DNA of 64,000 nt from Marinicella rhabdoformis (GTDB lineage: Bacteria > Pseudomonadota > Gammaproteobacteria > Xanthomonadales > Marinicellaceae): assembly GCF_009671245.1 (NCBI RefSeq), contig NZ_VTFS01000004.1, forward strand, positions 207,411 to 271,410, read 5' to 3'. Shown here piece after piece: positions 1 through 8,829 of this stretch. Both the position numbers and the translations under genes were made by a program. Under the pieces are notes generated by a model. It saw only the letters and a program-made list of their open reading frames with translations. It was not told the origin of the DNA and did not search any database. Position 1 is the first letter of the stretch. Each line of letters starts with the position of its first letter.

Positions 1-140
1 GTGTCTGTATCAGTTTCAGCAACTAATGAGCCTTCAATGTGACCGTCAACATGCATCGAACCTGAGTACTTCATATCGCCTTTGATTCTTGTGCTGTGAC
101 CGATTAATGTTTCAATGTTTTGAGGATGCTGTGTTGCCAT
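1..140 (-). CDS. Bactofilin family cytoskeletal protein (N-terminal part only)
   Basis: The window edge cuts this gene after 46 codons. The reading frame opens with ATG at 140 and gives a start of MATQHPQNIETLIGHSTRIKG, then a VDGHIEGSL segment. A polar N-terminus, then an 'I...G....G.....G.I.G' pattern, is typical of bactofilins, which polymerise through a right-handed beta-helix and scaffold cell-shape or envelope enzymes. The gene upstream on the same strand encodes a DUF6776 membrane coiled-coil protein; this pairing is familiar from gammaproteobacteria such as Pseudomonas, where erpA is often next to it. Family call is fairly sure; the partner and role are inference. Confidence 0.75.
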   Translation of the reverse strand, partial: MATQHPQNIETLIGHSTRIKGDMKYSGSMHVDGHIEGSLVAETDTD

Positions 141-205
141 GTTACTTTTACTCTCTTTGGTGTTTTTGTTGTTGGGTTTTGAATTAAACATGTTTGTCCC
201 GTGAT

Positions 206-919
206 TCAGTTTTTAATTATTTTAGACCAATCAAACTGCTCAGTAATTTTTTTCGGTTTATTCGTACTGCTTTCTAATTCTACTAAAAGCACGGTGGGAT
301 TAAAACCATCTGGCACTTTAATGCTGTAGTTGAACACTTGAAAATATTTTAATGAGAAGGATTTTTCTAATGAAAATTGCTCTGTCAGATTTAAGGTTTC
401 ACCCTCTTCACCTTTTATGCCCTTGAGTTTTAATATGATACTGCCCGTTTTTTCTCTGACTTTGGTTAGTTTTTGGGCCAAAACCACTTGCACATGATGC
501 AGGTCTCCTCGCGAATTGACTTTGGCACTCAAGACGCTCAACTCACTCACTTGTTCTTTACCACTTAATAAGCTTTCAAAAAACTGAATTTCTTGTTTCA
601 AAAGCGCTTGTTGCTTATCAGTATCTTCTAACATTTTTTGCAATGCTCTGATTGCTTCATCTTTTACTTGAACTTCTGTCTTCCAGCGGCTGAGCTCAAC
701 TTTCAAAGATTCATTCTCTGTTTCAAGTTTTTGGTTCTCTTCAACCAAGGTTTTTTGCTGCCCTTTGAATGCTTGAAGTACATCAATGTTAGTATACCGC
801 CCCAAAAGGTAGGTAAGCACTGCCAGCACCATCAATGAAACCATCAACCAGTGACGGCGTACAAATGAGGCTTTTTCAGGTTGCTGTTGAATGATGTAAC
901 GGGGTGTTTTAACACTCAT
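206..919 (-). CDS. DUF6776-like inner-membrane coiled-coil protein
   Basis: A 237-residue protein with a short basic N-terminus, one membrane segment at about residues 25-42 (LMVSLMVLAVLTYLLG), a heptad-rich coiled coil at about 48-115, and a C-terminal beta-rich part (about 125-230) that should lie in the periplasm. The layout and the position directly before bactofilin match the DUF6776 family. The gap to the bactofilin start is 65 bases, so the two are probably co-transcribed. No enzymatic motif is visible. A role as a membrane anchor or partner for the bactofilin polymer is inference from context. Confidence 0.65.
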   Translation of the reverse strand: MSVKTPRYIIQQQPEKASFVRRHWLMVSLMVLAVLTYLLGRYTNIDVLQAFKGQQKTLVEENQKLETENESLKVELSRWKTEVQVKDEAIRALQKMLEDTDKQQALLKQEIQFFESLLSGKEQVSELSVLSAKVNSRGDLHHVQVVLAQKLTKVREKTGSIILKLKGIKGEEGETLNLTEQFSLEKSFSLKYFQVFNYSIKVPDGFNPTVLLVELESSTNKPKKITEQFDWSKIIKN

Positions 920-982
920 GATTGCAAAGTCAAATCAAATCGCGCATTATACATCTTCATTTGTTATCTTGAGGTGAAGACC

Positions 983-1414
983 TTGTTATTGATCAAAACT
1001 TTTCATGTGTTTTTTGTAGTCAGCTGGTTTGCTTGCTTGTTTTATTTGCCCCGATTGTTTGTTAACCACGCTCAAAATCAGGATGCAGCCCAAAGAAAAA
1101 TGCTTTTAGGCATGGAGTTTCGCTTAATCAAAATGATGAAATTCACGTTCATTGGCACAATCATTTCGGCCGTGTTATTGGTGTATGCTTTGGCGGGCGA
1201 ACATTGGCCGACTTACATCAAACAAGGTTGGTTTTTGGCCAAAATGGTTCTGATTGTATTGTTGATAGGTTACCACCATTGGTGTATTAAAATTCACCGT
1301 GATTTTAAACTTGAAAAGGAACAACACAGCCATGTTTGGTTTCGGGTTTTCAATGAAATGCCCGTTTTTGCTCTTTTTGCTGTGATTTATTTGGTATTAG
1401 CCAAACCATTTTAG
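983..1414 (+). CDS. hemJ: HemJ/UPF0093-type protoporphyrinogen oxidase
   Basis: Four membrane helices span a 143-residue protein, close to the usual HemJ length of about 142. The first helix carries the family pattern KxxHxxxxxSWFACLFYLPRLFV with the conserved His near residue 8, and the RxxxMM(K) loop follows. HemJ oxidises protoporphyrinogen IX to protoporphyrin IX in the inner membrane in bacteria lacking HemG/HemY. I chose the TTG at 983 because TTGAGGTG ends 7 bases before it; a GTG at 974 or an ATG at 881 also keep the frame, but the latter would add an implausible 34-residue leader. It is divergent from the DUF6776 gene. Confidence 0.72.
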   Translation: MLLIKTFHVFFVVSWFACLFYLPRLFVNHAQNQDAAQRKMLLGMEFRLIKMMKFTFIGTIISAVLLVYALAGEHWPTYIKQGWFLAKMVLIVLLIGYHHWCIKIHRDFKLEKEQHSHVWFRVFNEMPVFALFAVIYLVLAKPF

Positions 1415-1458
1415 TCATGGGCATGTAAAATACAGCTTTTTTTAACCTGTTGGACATT

Positions 1459-2712
1459 ATGTTTGAACGTTCGATAACGCTGGCAAAAGCCGACCCAGAA
1501 TTGCATGCTGCAATTGCTGCCGAAACCCAAAGGCAAGAAGATCACATCGAATTGATTGCCTCCGAAAATTACACATCACCTGCTGTTATGGAAGCACAAG
1601 GCAGTCAGATGACCAACAAATATGCCGAAGGCTACCCTGGCAAACGCTATTATGGTGGTTGTGAACATGTGGATGTAGCAGAACAATTGGCCATCAGTCG
1701 TGTCAAAGAATTGTTTGGCGCAGATTACGCCAATGTCCAGCCTCACTCAGGCTCTCAAGCCAATCAAGCGGTATACTTTGCGTTATTGCAACCAGGCGAC
1801 ACCATTTTAGGTATGTCTCTGGCTCATGGCGGACACTTGACCCATGGTGCCAAAGTTAATGTTTCTGGAAAAATTTTCAATGCGGTTCAATACGGCATTG
1901 AAGAGGATACGGGTGAAATTGACTTTGAAAACGTTCGTGAAATGGCCTTGAAACACAAGCCAAAACTGATCATTGGTGGATTTTCTGCCTACTCTAAACG
2001 CATTGATTGGCAAAAATTTCGAACCATTGCTGATGAAGTCGGCGCTTATTTCATGGTTGACATGGCCCATGTTGCGGGCTTGATTGCCGGTGACGTTTAC
2101 CCTTCTCCTGTAGGCATAGCTGATGTGACAACCTCTACCACCCACAAAACGCTGCGTGGACCACGTGGCGGCATCATTTTAGCCAAAGCCAATGAAGCGA
2201 TTGAGAAAAAATTAAATTCGGTGGTTTTCCCAGGTATTCAAGGCGGCCCTTTGATGCATGTGATCGCAGCCAAAGCCGTCGCTTTCAAAGAGGCTTTAAA
2301 GCCCGAGTTCAAGACATACCAACAAAATGTGGTTACCAACGCTCAAGCCATGGCTGAAGTGTTTATTGACCGTGGCTATAACGTCGTTTCCGGTGGCACA
2401 GAAAACCATTTGTTTTTACTGGATTTGGTTGATAAAAACATCACAGGTAAAGATGCGGAAGCCAGATTGGGCGACGCCCACATCACCGTGAATAAAAATT
2501 CTGTCCCCAATGACCCTCGATCTCCTTTTGTGACCTCAGGTTTGCGCCTGGGCTCCCCTGCTGGAACCACGCGTGGCTTTGGTGTTGAAGAATTCAAACA
2601 AATCACCCACTGGATGTGTGATATATTGGATGACATGAATAATGAAGAAGTGATTGCACGAGTCAAGTCGGAAGCTGCTGATTTGTGCAAAAAATTCCCT
2701 GTTTACGGATGA
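1459..2712 (+). CDS. glyA: Serine hydroxymethyltransferase
   Basis: Interconverts serine plus tetrahydrofolate and glycine plus 5,10-methylene-THF, using PLP, in the cytoplasm. The 417-residue product has exactly the E. coli length. Visible landmarks are the ELIASENY substrate loop near residue 30, the [10 protein letters not shown] motif near 55, and the PLP-binding [15 protein letters not shown] segment with Lys230. ATG 1459 is used in preference to the in-frame TTG 1450, since MFERSITLA aligns with known starts. It is first in the run glyA-nusB-thiL-pgpA; in many relatives nrdR and rib genes lie between glyA and nusB, and they are absent here. Confidence 0.97.
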   Translation: MFERSITLAKADPELHAAIAAETQRQEDHIELIASENYTSPAVMEAQGSQMTNKYAEGYPGKRYYGGCEHVDVAEQLAISRVKELFGADYANVQPHSGSQANQAVYFALLQPGDTILGMSLAHGGHLTHGAKVNVSGKIFNAVQYGIEEDTGEIDFENVREMALKHKPKLIIGGFSAYSKRIDWQKFRTIADEVGAYFMVDMAHVAGLIAGDVYPSPVGIADVTTSTTHKTLRGPRGGIILAKANEAIEKKLNSVVFPGIQGGPLMHVIAAKAVAFKEALKPEFKTYQQNVVTNAQAMAEVFIDRGYNVVSGGTENHLFLLDLVDKNITGKDAEARLGDAHITVNKNSVPNDPRSPFVTSGLRLGSPAGTTRGFGVEEFKQITHWMCDILDDMNNEEVIARVKSEAADLCKKFPVYG

Positions 2713-2716
2713 TTTC

Positions 2717-3169
2717 ATGAGCCATAAAAAGAACAAAAGATTACCTGAACCATTGGCGCGAAAGCACCGTGCACGCAAACGATTGGTTCAAGCCTTGTAT
2801 CAAATGCATTTTAACGACCTGAGTGCCAAAACAGTGATTGAACAATTTCTGGAGGAACAGGATTTTGCAAAAGTTGATACTGAATTTTTTAAACAAGCTT
2901 TGCGTTATATAGAAGCCAACCGTTCAGAAGTTGAATCGATTATTGACCCGCATTTAGGTCGTGACAAAAATGCCATCGGTGCTGTTGAATATGCGGTACT
3001 CAACATGGCAACTTATGAGTTTTTAAATCACATTGAAACACCTTTCAAAGTCATCATCAATGAAGCCATCCTGATGGCAACTGAGTTTGGTGCAGAAGGC
3101 GGCCATACTTTTGTCAACGGCGTATTAACACAAGTTGCCAAAAAAACCCGCGCTGCTGAAATGGAGTAA
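2717..3169 (+). CDS. nusB: Transcription antitermination factor NusB
   Basis: NusB binds boxA RNA with NusE (S10) and supports antitermination of rRNA operons. The 150-residue product begins with a basic region (KKNKRLPEPLARKHRARKR) and then has the family signature RLVQALYQMHFND, an all-helical body, and the C-terminal pattern TPFKVIINEAILMATEFGAEGGHTFVNGVL near 110-140. The ATG at 2717 is four bases after the glyA stop codon; a longer frame reaching into glyA is unlikely. The N-terminal basic tail is about ten residues longer than in E. coli. The last codons contain the ribosome-binding site for thiL. Confidence 0.93.
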   Translation: MSHKKNKRLPEPLARKHRARKRLVQALYQMHFNDLSAKTVIEQFLEEQDFAKVDTEFFKQALRYIEANRSEVESIIDPHLGRDKNAIGAVEYAVLNMATYEFLNHIETPFKVIINEAILMATEFGAEGGHTFVNGVLTQVAKKTRAAEME

Positions 3170-3177
3170 GCACCATC
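3163..3177 (+). promoter_or_regulatory. Ribosome-binding site and ATC start of thiL
   Basis: GGAG at 3163-3166 sits inside the last codons of nusB, followed by an 8-base spacer that holds the nusB TAA, then ATC at 3175-3177. No standard start codon exists in the thiL frame between the upstream TGA (3157) and TTG 3310. The site implies translational coupling of thiL to nusB. Confidence 0.6.
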
Positions 3178-4080
3178 GAATTTGATTTAATCGAAAAAAT
3201 CAACAAACATTGTCACTTTGAAAAAGACAATGTTTGTTTAGGTATTGGGGATGATGCCGCCATTTTAACGACTGACCCAAATAAAAAGCTGGTCATCACG
3301 ACAGATACTTTGGTTGAAGGCACCCACTTCAAAAATGACGATGATGCTCAAGACATTGGCCACAAAGCACTGGCCGTTAATTTAAGCGACTTGGCTGCCA
3401 TGGGTGTTAAACCACAATGGGTAACGCTGAACCTCACCATGCCAGAGGTTCAATCCTATTGGCTTGAAGAATTTATCAAAGGTTTTGCCTCTCTGTTACA
3501 CAGGCACAATGTCGCTCTGATAGGTGGTGACACCACACAAGGACCATGCAGCATCACGGTTACAGCCATGGGCGAAGCCCCTCTTGAAGACATCAAAACC
3601 CGAAGTGACGCACAGGTTGGTGATTTAATCGCAGTGACTGGAAATTTGGGTTGTGCCTCTTATGCATTAGCTCACCCATATATGGACCTCAACTGTGACA
3701 AAAGGCTACACAAACCTGACGCCCGCTTAGATATGATTCCCTTTCTTAAACCCATCGCCAAGGCCATGATTGATGTGTCTGATGGTTTACTGGCTGACTT
3801 GGGCCATATATGTCTTGCAAGCCATGTGGGAGCTCAGATAATAACAGAAAAATTACCCGTATCTAATACCTTAAAAACCCAAAGTGACTGGCTACAGCAT
3901 GCCTTGGCCGGGGGAGATGATTATGAACTGTGTTTCACAGTTGACCCCGAACATGAAGCCCAACTGCCCTCATCTTGCACTGTCATCGGCACCATCACGA
4001 ATTCAAAACGTGTTGAGGTGCTGAATAATGATCAGCCCATTATTTTAAAAAAATTCGGTTTCACACACTTCAAGAATTAA
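3175..4080 (+). CDS. thiL: Thiamine-monophosphate kinase, apparent ATC start
   Basis: ThiL phosphorylates thiamine phosphate to thiamine diphosphate. The open frame starts at 3160 (after a TGA) and contains no ATG, GTG or TTG before 3310, yet homology to ThiL clearly begins with IEFDLIEKI at 3175 and includes the essential GIGDDA metal-binding motif (Asp26-Asp27) upstream of 3310. An ATC codon at 3175 lies exactly 8 bases after a GGAG at 3163-3166, so ATC is the best start candidate and gives 301 residues. Other motifs are TTDTLVEGTHF, NLSDLAAMG, GGDTT and DVSDGLLADL. Stop TAA overlaps the pgpA ATG by one base. Confidence 0.9.
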   Translation: MEFDLIEKINKHCHFEKDNVCLGIGDDAAILTTDPNKKLVITTDTLVEGTHFKNDDDAQDIGHKALAVNLSDLAAMGVKPQWVTLNLTMPEVQSYWLEEFIKGFASLLHRHNVALIGGDTTQGPCSITVTAMGEAPLEDIKTRSDAQVGDLIAVTGNLGCASYALAHPYMDLNCDKRLHKPDARLDMIPFLKPIAKAMIDVSDGLLADLGHICLASHVGAQIITEKLPVSNTLKTQSDWLQHALAGGDDYELCFTVDPEHEAQLPSSCTVIGTITNSKRVEVLNNDQPIILKKFGFTHFKN

Positions 4081-4559
4081 TGATTAACAAAACCACACAA
4101 GTGGCGCTGGGATCCATATCGGGCTTTTTAGCCTTTGGCTTTGGCAGTGGTCTGGCACCAAAAGCACCTGGAACTTGGGGCACATTGGCCGCGATTCCCT
4201 TCCTGTTTTTATGGCAATATTTTCCTTGGCAAGCCTATTTGGTGATGCTTGCTGTCACGTTTACAGCTGGTATATACATCTGTCAGTCCGTCACCAATAA
4301 ACTGGGGGTTCACGACCATGGCGGCATCGTTTGGGATGAATTTGTTGGCTTGTGGTTGACTTTTTTCATGGTTGAATTGACATGGCAAAGCATACTCATT
4401 GGCTTTGTTTTGTTCAGGGTTTTTGATATTTTGAAGCCATTTCCCATAAAATGGCTAGATAGCAAAGTCAAAGGTGGCTTTGGTATCATGATTGATGACG
4501 TATTGGCAGGTGTTTTTGCTGCTGTGATTTTACACATTTTAATGGCATATATTCTATGA
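4080..4559 (+). CDS. pgpA: Phosphatidylglycerophosphatase A
   Basis: Dephosphorylates phosphatidylglycerol phosphate to phosphatidylglycerol in the inner membrane. The 159-residue protein shows the family N-terminal signature FGSGLAPKAPGTWGTLAAIP, membrane helices, the acidic motif HDHGGIVWDEFVGLW near residue 80 and the closing FDILKPFPIKWLD...GGFGIMIDDVLAG segment. The ATG overlaps the thiL stop (TAATG) and its own stop overlaps the next ATG (ATGA), so thiL, pgpA and the following dehydrogenase are translationally coupled. Assignment is firm. Confidence 0.95.
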   Translation: MINKTTQVALGSISGFLAFGFGSGLAPKAPGTWGTLAAIPFLFLWQYFPWQAYLVMLAVTFTAGIYICQSVTNKLGVHDHGGIVWDEFVGLWLTFFMVELTWQSILIGFVLFRVFDILKPFPIKWLDSKVKGGFGIMIDDVLAGVFAAVILHILMAYIL

Positions 4560-5638
4560 AAAAAGTTTTGGTATTAGGTGGTGGACGTATTGGCTCTGCC
4601 ATAGCGCACAATTTGTCTTCTGACCACAAAGTCACACTTGCAGATTTGTCAGTATCACACCTGAACCACTTATCAGGCTGTCTTGAATTGGAGGCTGTTA
4701 ATGCTTGTGATAATAATGAATTGGCTCTAGCTGTGGCCGACATGGATTGTGTGATTGGCGCATTACCCAGCAAACTTGGGTTTGATCGTTTAAAACAATT
4801 GATTGAATTAAAGAAAAATGTCGTAGACATCTCGTTTTTTTCAGAAGATGCTTTGGCTTTGAATGACTTGGCCAAAGAAAATGACGTTACCGCCTTAGTT
4901 GACTTCGGTTTGGCTCCCGGTATTTCAAACTTATTTGCTGGCCATTTTGTTGATCAATTTGATCAAGTCGATGACTTTACTTGTATGGTTGGCGGCGTTC
5001 CCGTAGAACGCATCAAACCTTTTGAATACAAGGCTCCATTTGCTCCATTGGATGTGATTGAAGAATATACACGACCTGCTCGAATGATGCGAAATGGTAT
5101 AGAAGTCGTATTCCCAGCCATGAGCGAAATAGAATCTGTTTATTTCAAAGGCATAGGTCATATGGAGGCATTTAATACCGATGGTCTGCGTTCGTTGTTA
5201 CAAACTGTAGATATTCCAAACATGTCTGAAAAAACCATACGCTACAACGGTCACGCACAATTAATCCAACAGTTGATTGATGGTGGATTTTTCCTGCCTC
5301 AACACATCGACAACACCGCCAAAGTACTATTAGATCAATGGCAGTTTGATCATAATGAAGCTGACTTAACAGTTATGCAAATCGCAGCATCTGGTGTTAA
5401 AAATGGTAAAAAAACGTCAGAAGCCTATCAACTAATTGACCATTATGATGACAAACAAAACATCTCTTCAATGGCAAGAACGACAGGCTATACTTGCGCA
5501 GCTGGCGTTAGGCTTTTACTCAATTCAAACTTACCTACAGGTGTATTACCTCCTGAACTTATTGGAAAAAATAACGACTGGTTTGGGCGCATCATATCAG
5601 AGCTGGCAAGCCAGGACATTCAGATTAACAAAGTTTAA
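4556..5638 (+). CDS. Saccharopine dehydrogenase-like NAD(P)-dependent oxidoreductase
   Basis: The N-terminus MKKVLVLGGGRIGSAIAHNL is a Rossmann GxGxxG dinucleotide site, followed by a dehydrogenase-like core with VVDISFF and DFGLAPGISN segments (residues about 90-125) typical of the saccharopine dehydrogenase/Lys9-LYS1-like superfamily. At 360 residues it fits single-domain members. These proteins act on amino acids of the lysine pathway or related substrates, but the exact substrate cannot be read from sequence. Coupled to pgpA by ATGA; the MscS gene follows ten bases later. Family sure, substrate unknown. Confidence 0.8.
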   Translation: MKKVLVLGGGRIGSAIAHNLSSDHKVTLADLSVSHLNHLSGCLELEAVNACDNNELALAVADMDCVIGALPSKLGFDRLKQLIELKKNVVDISFFSEDALALNDLAKENDVTALVDFGLAPGISNLFAGHFVDQFDQVDDFTCMVGGVPVERIKPFEYKAPFAPLDVIEEYTRPARMMRNGIEVVFPAMSEIESVYFKGIGHMEAFNTDGLRSLLQTVDIPNMSEKTIRYNGHAQLIQQLIDGGFFLPQHIDNTAKVLLDQWQFDHNEADLTVMQIAASGVKNGKKTSEAYQLIDHYDDKQNISSMARTTGYTCAAGVRLLLNSNLPTGVLPPELIGKNNDWFGRIISELASQDIQINKV

Positions 5639-5647
5639 AAACAGCTA

Positions 5648-6727
5648 ATGATCAACTCACTCATCTTGTATTTTGATACCTTATCTGTCTTTGGTAAGAC
5701 GGCAGTCGTTTTAAATATTGTTTTGTTGTTGATTGCCTCATTTCTGTTTAATTATTTAGCACCTTCAGACAGCAGTACTTTGAACGCCAAAAGAACCCGT
5801 TCATTAAGGATAATGAACCTGATTCTATTGTGTGTCTATGGCATTGACTGGTTAATAAATTTCTATTTTAACAACCATGGCCACAGCGATGTATTTATTC
5901 GCATTTCTCAAACTGGACTGATTCTTGTTTTAGGCTATTTATTTACCCAGTTTTCCCATACTTGGATGATAAGGAAATATGGTAAAGAGCGCAGTGTTGA
6001 AAGTGAAAAAGTAAAAACCAGAACCTATCAATCAGAAATGGGTTACATACTGGTCTTACTGGTAACACTTATTGTATCTATTCTGTTGCTTATCAATATC
6101 TGGCAAGTCACCTCTTGGCTACAAGCCACTGGTGTGATTGGTGGTTTATTGGTGATTTTATTCGGCACCAAAGAAGCATGGGCACATGATGCGGTAAGCG
6201 GACTTATTTTGCTCTATCATGGTGACATAACACCAGGTGTTGTTTGTCGTATCCCATCAATGAACATTCTGGCTGTTGTTAGGCGGATGTCACTGACAGA
6301 GACCACTTTTCATGACGTGATTCAAAAACACAACATCATCGTTTCAAACAGCCGACTTAGGGCAGCTACCATTGAAGTCTTGAATAAGGTGGATTCGCCT
6401 CATTGGAACGACTTTGTTACTTTTAAAATTGGCTATGACAGCTCATCAGAACAAGTGGAAACATATATTGATGCCGTGTGGAACAAGGCCTGTGAACTCG
6501 AAAAGCATTTAGACCCTCAAAAGAAGGCCAAACTGGTATTGTTTAATCCAGGAGACCATGCAGTTGAATGGCGAATGAATTACCGAGTAGAATCTGTTTA
6601 TCGCATCAAACAAGCCAGATTTGCCATCAATCGTGCAGCATTTGACTTACAAGGTGAATATAAGGTATCCCTTGCTACCCCGTTAACATGGGTTCAAGCT
6701 GACAAACAACAACTCAATCTACAATAG
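5648..6727 (+). CDS. MscS-family small-conductance mechanosensitive channel
   Basis: A 359-residue membrane protein with helices at about residues 15-38, 55-73, 83-102, 130-152 and 157-178. The last is a glycine/alanine-bearing pore helix (ATGVIGGLLVILFGTKEAWAHDAVSGLILL) that aligns with MscS TM3, followed by the beta domain (GDITPGVVCRI...VVRRMSLTETTFHD...IVSNSRL). Such channels open on hypo-osmotic shock. It lies last in the glyA-led plus-strand run. The last 14 bases overlap the convergent small gene at 6714-6914. Confidence 0.85.
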   Translation: MINSLILYFDTLSVFGKTAVVLNIVLLLIASFLFNYLAPSDSSTLNAKRTRSLRIMNLILLCVYGIDWLINFYFNNHGHSDVFIRISQTGLILVLGYLFTQFSHTWMIRKYGKERSVESEKVKTRTYQSEMGYILVLLVTLIVSILLLINIWQVTSWLQATGVIGGLLVILFGTKEAWAHDAVSGLILLYHGDITPGVVCRIPSMNILAVVRRMSLTETTFHDVIQKHNIIVSNSRLRAATIEVLNKVDSPHWNDFVTFKIGYDSSSEQVETYIDAVWNKACELEKHLDPQKKAKLVLFNPGDHAVEWRMNYRVESVYRIKQARFAINRAAFDLQGEYKVSLATPLTWVQADKQQLNLQ

Positions 6728-6914
6728 TTGGATTACTCTGTGCAGAATGACTTGATGCTTGAGGGTTTTCTAATAATTCCTGTGAAGTAACTTCTGTACT
6801 TACTGATTGATAAGCAAGCCAATTCAGAGCCAAAATAATCACCACCAGAACTGCCATCACAGCCAAGATTTTATTTTCAGAAAGTTTTCCTTCAGTTTGC
6901 ATGTCTTTTTGCAC
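6714..6914 (-). CDS. Small single-pass membrane protein of unknown function
   Basis: A 66-residue product with one hydrophobic segment at about residues 14-31 (NKILAVMAVLVVIILALNWLAY) and a polar, Ser/Gln-rich C-terminus. The start is GTG at 6914, preceded by AGAGG with a 6-base spacer, which supports real translation; an in-frame ATG five codons in is an alternative. It ends inside the 3' end of the convergent MscS gene. I do not recognise a family. Confidence 0.55.
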   Translation of the reverse strand: MQKDMQTEGKLSENKILAVMAVLVVIILALNWLAYQSVSTEVTSQELLENPQASSHSAQSNPTIVD

Positions 6915-7320
6915 GTTAAACCTCTTTTATTATTCAAGACTTGTATCCAGTGTTTTAAAGAAACAATTAATCTCAACCAAAATTAAAAAAAAGGCCTTTA
7001 ATTGATAGATGAACGAAAAAATGAACCATAAACAACGTCTCTTCTCAATAAAGGCCTTAAAAGCTTCTTGTCACAACAACGCACTATCCAATCAAAGCGC
7101 CATTGCAACCCCCTGTAGAAGCCGACTAATAATTTAACAACTTGTTATTTTATTGTCTATCACCCATATGGGTTAAAAGAGACCAGTTTTTCATCCCTTT
7201 TAAAGTTTACACCTCAGTTTGCCACCTGATGTCTATATTTACCTACACATACCATCGACAATCACAGTCGTTTAATTTTTCAAGCTGAATACAATTGATG
7301 ATTTTACTGGTTGAAATAAC
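6915..7320. other. 406-base intergenic region with palindromes upstream of comM
   Basis: No ORF with a ribosome-binding site is visible. Notable elements are two copies of an AAGGCCTTTA-type palindrome at about 6991 and 7050 in opposite orientation, a 27-base imperfect palindrome centred on 7141 (AACAA-C-TTGTT core with A/T flanks) and the perfect 12-base palindrome ACCCATATGGGT at 7162-7173. They may be regulatory sites for comM or for the small divergent gene, which is inference. Confidence 0.5.
7162..7173. promoter_or_regulatory. Perfect 12-base palindrome, possible operator
   Basis: ACCCATATGGGT reads the same on both strands and lies about 150 bases upstream of comM, close to a longer imperfect palindrome at 7128-7154. 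No matching regulator is evident nearby. A possible operator by symmetry only. Confidence 0.3.
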
Positions 7321-8829
7321 ATGACTCAATTAGCGACCGTCTTATCTCGTGGTGCATATGGTGTAGAAGCGCCACAAGTACGCGTTGAGGTTCACATTTC
7401 TCGAGGTATGCCTGGCCTTTCTATTGTTGGTATGCCAGAAACTGCGGTTAAAGAATCTAAAGACCGTGTCCGAGCTGCTATTATGAATTCAGGTTTTGAA
7501 TTCCCACAACACCGCATCACCATCAATTTATCTCCAGCTGATATTCCTAAACATGGTGGACGCTATGACTTGCCAATTGCAATAGGGATTCTGGCAGCTT
7601 CAGAACAAGTAAAAACCAACCGCATGGCCGATGTAGAGTTTGTTGGTGAATTGGCATTAGGTGGAGAATTACGCCCCATCAACGGCATACTCCCGGTTGT
7701 TAACGCCACTGCAGCCGAAAACCGCTGTTTGGTTATACCCAGTGATAATGCCAATGAAGCGGCTTTGGTCAGTCAATGCGAGAGCAGGGTAGCAGCCCAC
7801 CTGCTACAGGTTTGCGCCTGGTTAGATGCTGTCGACGATTTACCCGTGGCTCACGTGCCAGTTAAGGGCCATGAAATTTTAAGCTTTCCCGACTTAAGCG
7901 ATGTAAAAGGTCAGGAGCAAGCGAAAAGGGCGTTGATCATTGCGGCAGCTGGTGGTCATAATTTGCTGCTTTTTGGACCACCTGGCACAGGAAAAACCAT
8001 GCTGGCCAGTCGGCTACCAGGCATTTTACCGCCATTAACTGCCCAACAAGCCCTGGAGACCGCACAAGTGGCTTCTATCAGTGCACAGGGGTTTGATACC
8101 AAAACATGGGGCAAGCCACCTTTTCGCAGCCCCCACCATACCGCATCCGCTGTTGCTTTGGTCGGTGGCGGTTCAAACCCACTTCCTGGAGAAATAAGCT
8201 TGGCTCAAAATGGCGTGTTGTTTCTAGATGAGTTGGCCGAATTTTCTCGCCATGTTTTGGAAGTGCTAAGAGAACCTTTAGAGTCTGGAAAAATCGTCAT
8301 TTCTCGTGCTGCTAGAAGTGCAGAATTTCCTGCTCAATTTCAATTGATAACCAGCTTAAACCCCTGCCCATGTGGCTATTACGGAGACAAAACAAGAAAC
8401 TGTAGGTGCACACCTGGGCAAATACAGCACTATAGAAATAAAATTTCTGGCCCCTTATTGGACAGGATTGATTTACAGGTTGAAGTGCCAAGAATTCCAC
8501 ACAAAAAATTAAGACAAGACAGTGCCAAACAAGTCAGTAGTGAAGAAGTTCGTAAACAAGTCATACAAAGCCGAAACATACAACTCAAACGGAATAAAGG
8601 GAAAACAAACGCCCTACTGAATACCAAAGAAATAGAAAAGTGGGTGGCTTTAACCGAACTACAACTGGACTTCTTAGAACAGGTGGTAGATAAGCTTAAA
8701 CTGTCGGCACGGGCCTACCACCGCATCATCAAGGTAAGCAGAACCATTGCAGACTTGGAAGGGGCAGATAATGTGACACAAACACATTTGATTGAAGCCA
8801 TTGGCTATCGTGGCTTTGACCAACAGTAA
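7321..8829 (+). CDS. comM: YifB/ComM family Mg-chelatase-like AAA+ ATPase
   Basis: ComM is a hexameric helicase that promotes branch migration during natural transformation; YifB is the E. coli orthologue. The 502-residue protein has the N-terminal Lon-protease-like ChlI domain (about 20-140, with VEVHISRGMPGLSIVGMPE), Walker A GPPGTGKT at residues 219-226, Walker B LFLDELAEF near 300, a zinc-ribbon-like CPCGYYGD...CRCTPGQI insert near 350 and the C-terminal Mg-chelatase domain. Full length. It ends one base before the convergent LuxR-type gene. Its presence is compatible with competence and so with cassette uptake seen elsewhere in the window. Confidence 0.93.
   Translation: MTQLATVLSRGAYGVEAPQVRVEVHISRGMPGLSIVGMPETAVKESKDRVRAAIMNSGFEFPQHRITINLSPADIPKHGGRYDLPIAIGILAASEQVKTNRMADVEFVGELALGGELRPINGILPVVNATAAENRCLVIPSDNANEAALVSQCESRVAAHLLQVCAWLDAVDDLPVAHVPVKGHEILSFPDLSDVKGQEQAKRALIIAAAGGHNLLLFGPPGTGKTMLASRLPGILPPLTAQQALETAQVASISAQGFDTKTWGKPPFRSPHHTASAVALVGGGSNPLPGEISLAQNGVLFLDELAEFSRHVLEVLREPLESGKIVISRAARSAEFPAQFQLITSLNPCPCGYYGDKTRNCRCTPGQIQHYRNKISGPLLDRIDLQVEVPRIPHKKLRQDSAKQVSSEEVRKQVIQSRNIQLKRNKGKTNALLNTKEIEKWVALTELQLDFLEQVVDKLKLSARAYHRIIKVSRTIADLEGADNVTQTHLIEAIGYRGFDQQ

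Noticed and set aside
6985..7060. AAGGCCTT palindromes as terminator of the small membrane gene
   Set aside because: They lie upstream of that gene's start, not downstream, and no T run accompanies them.
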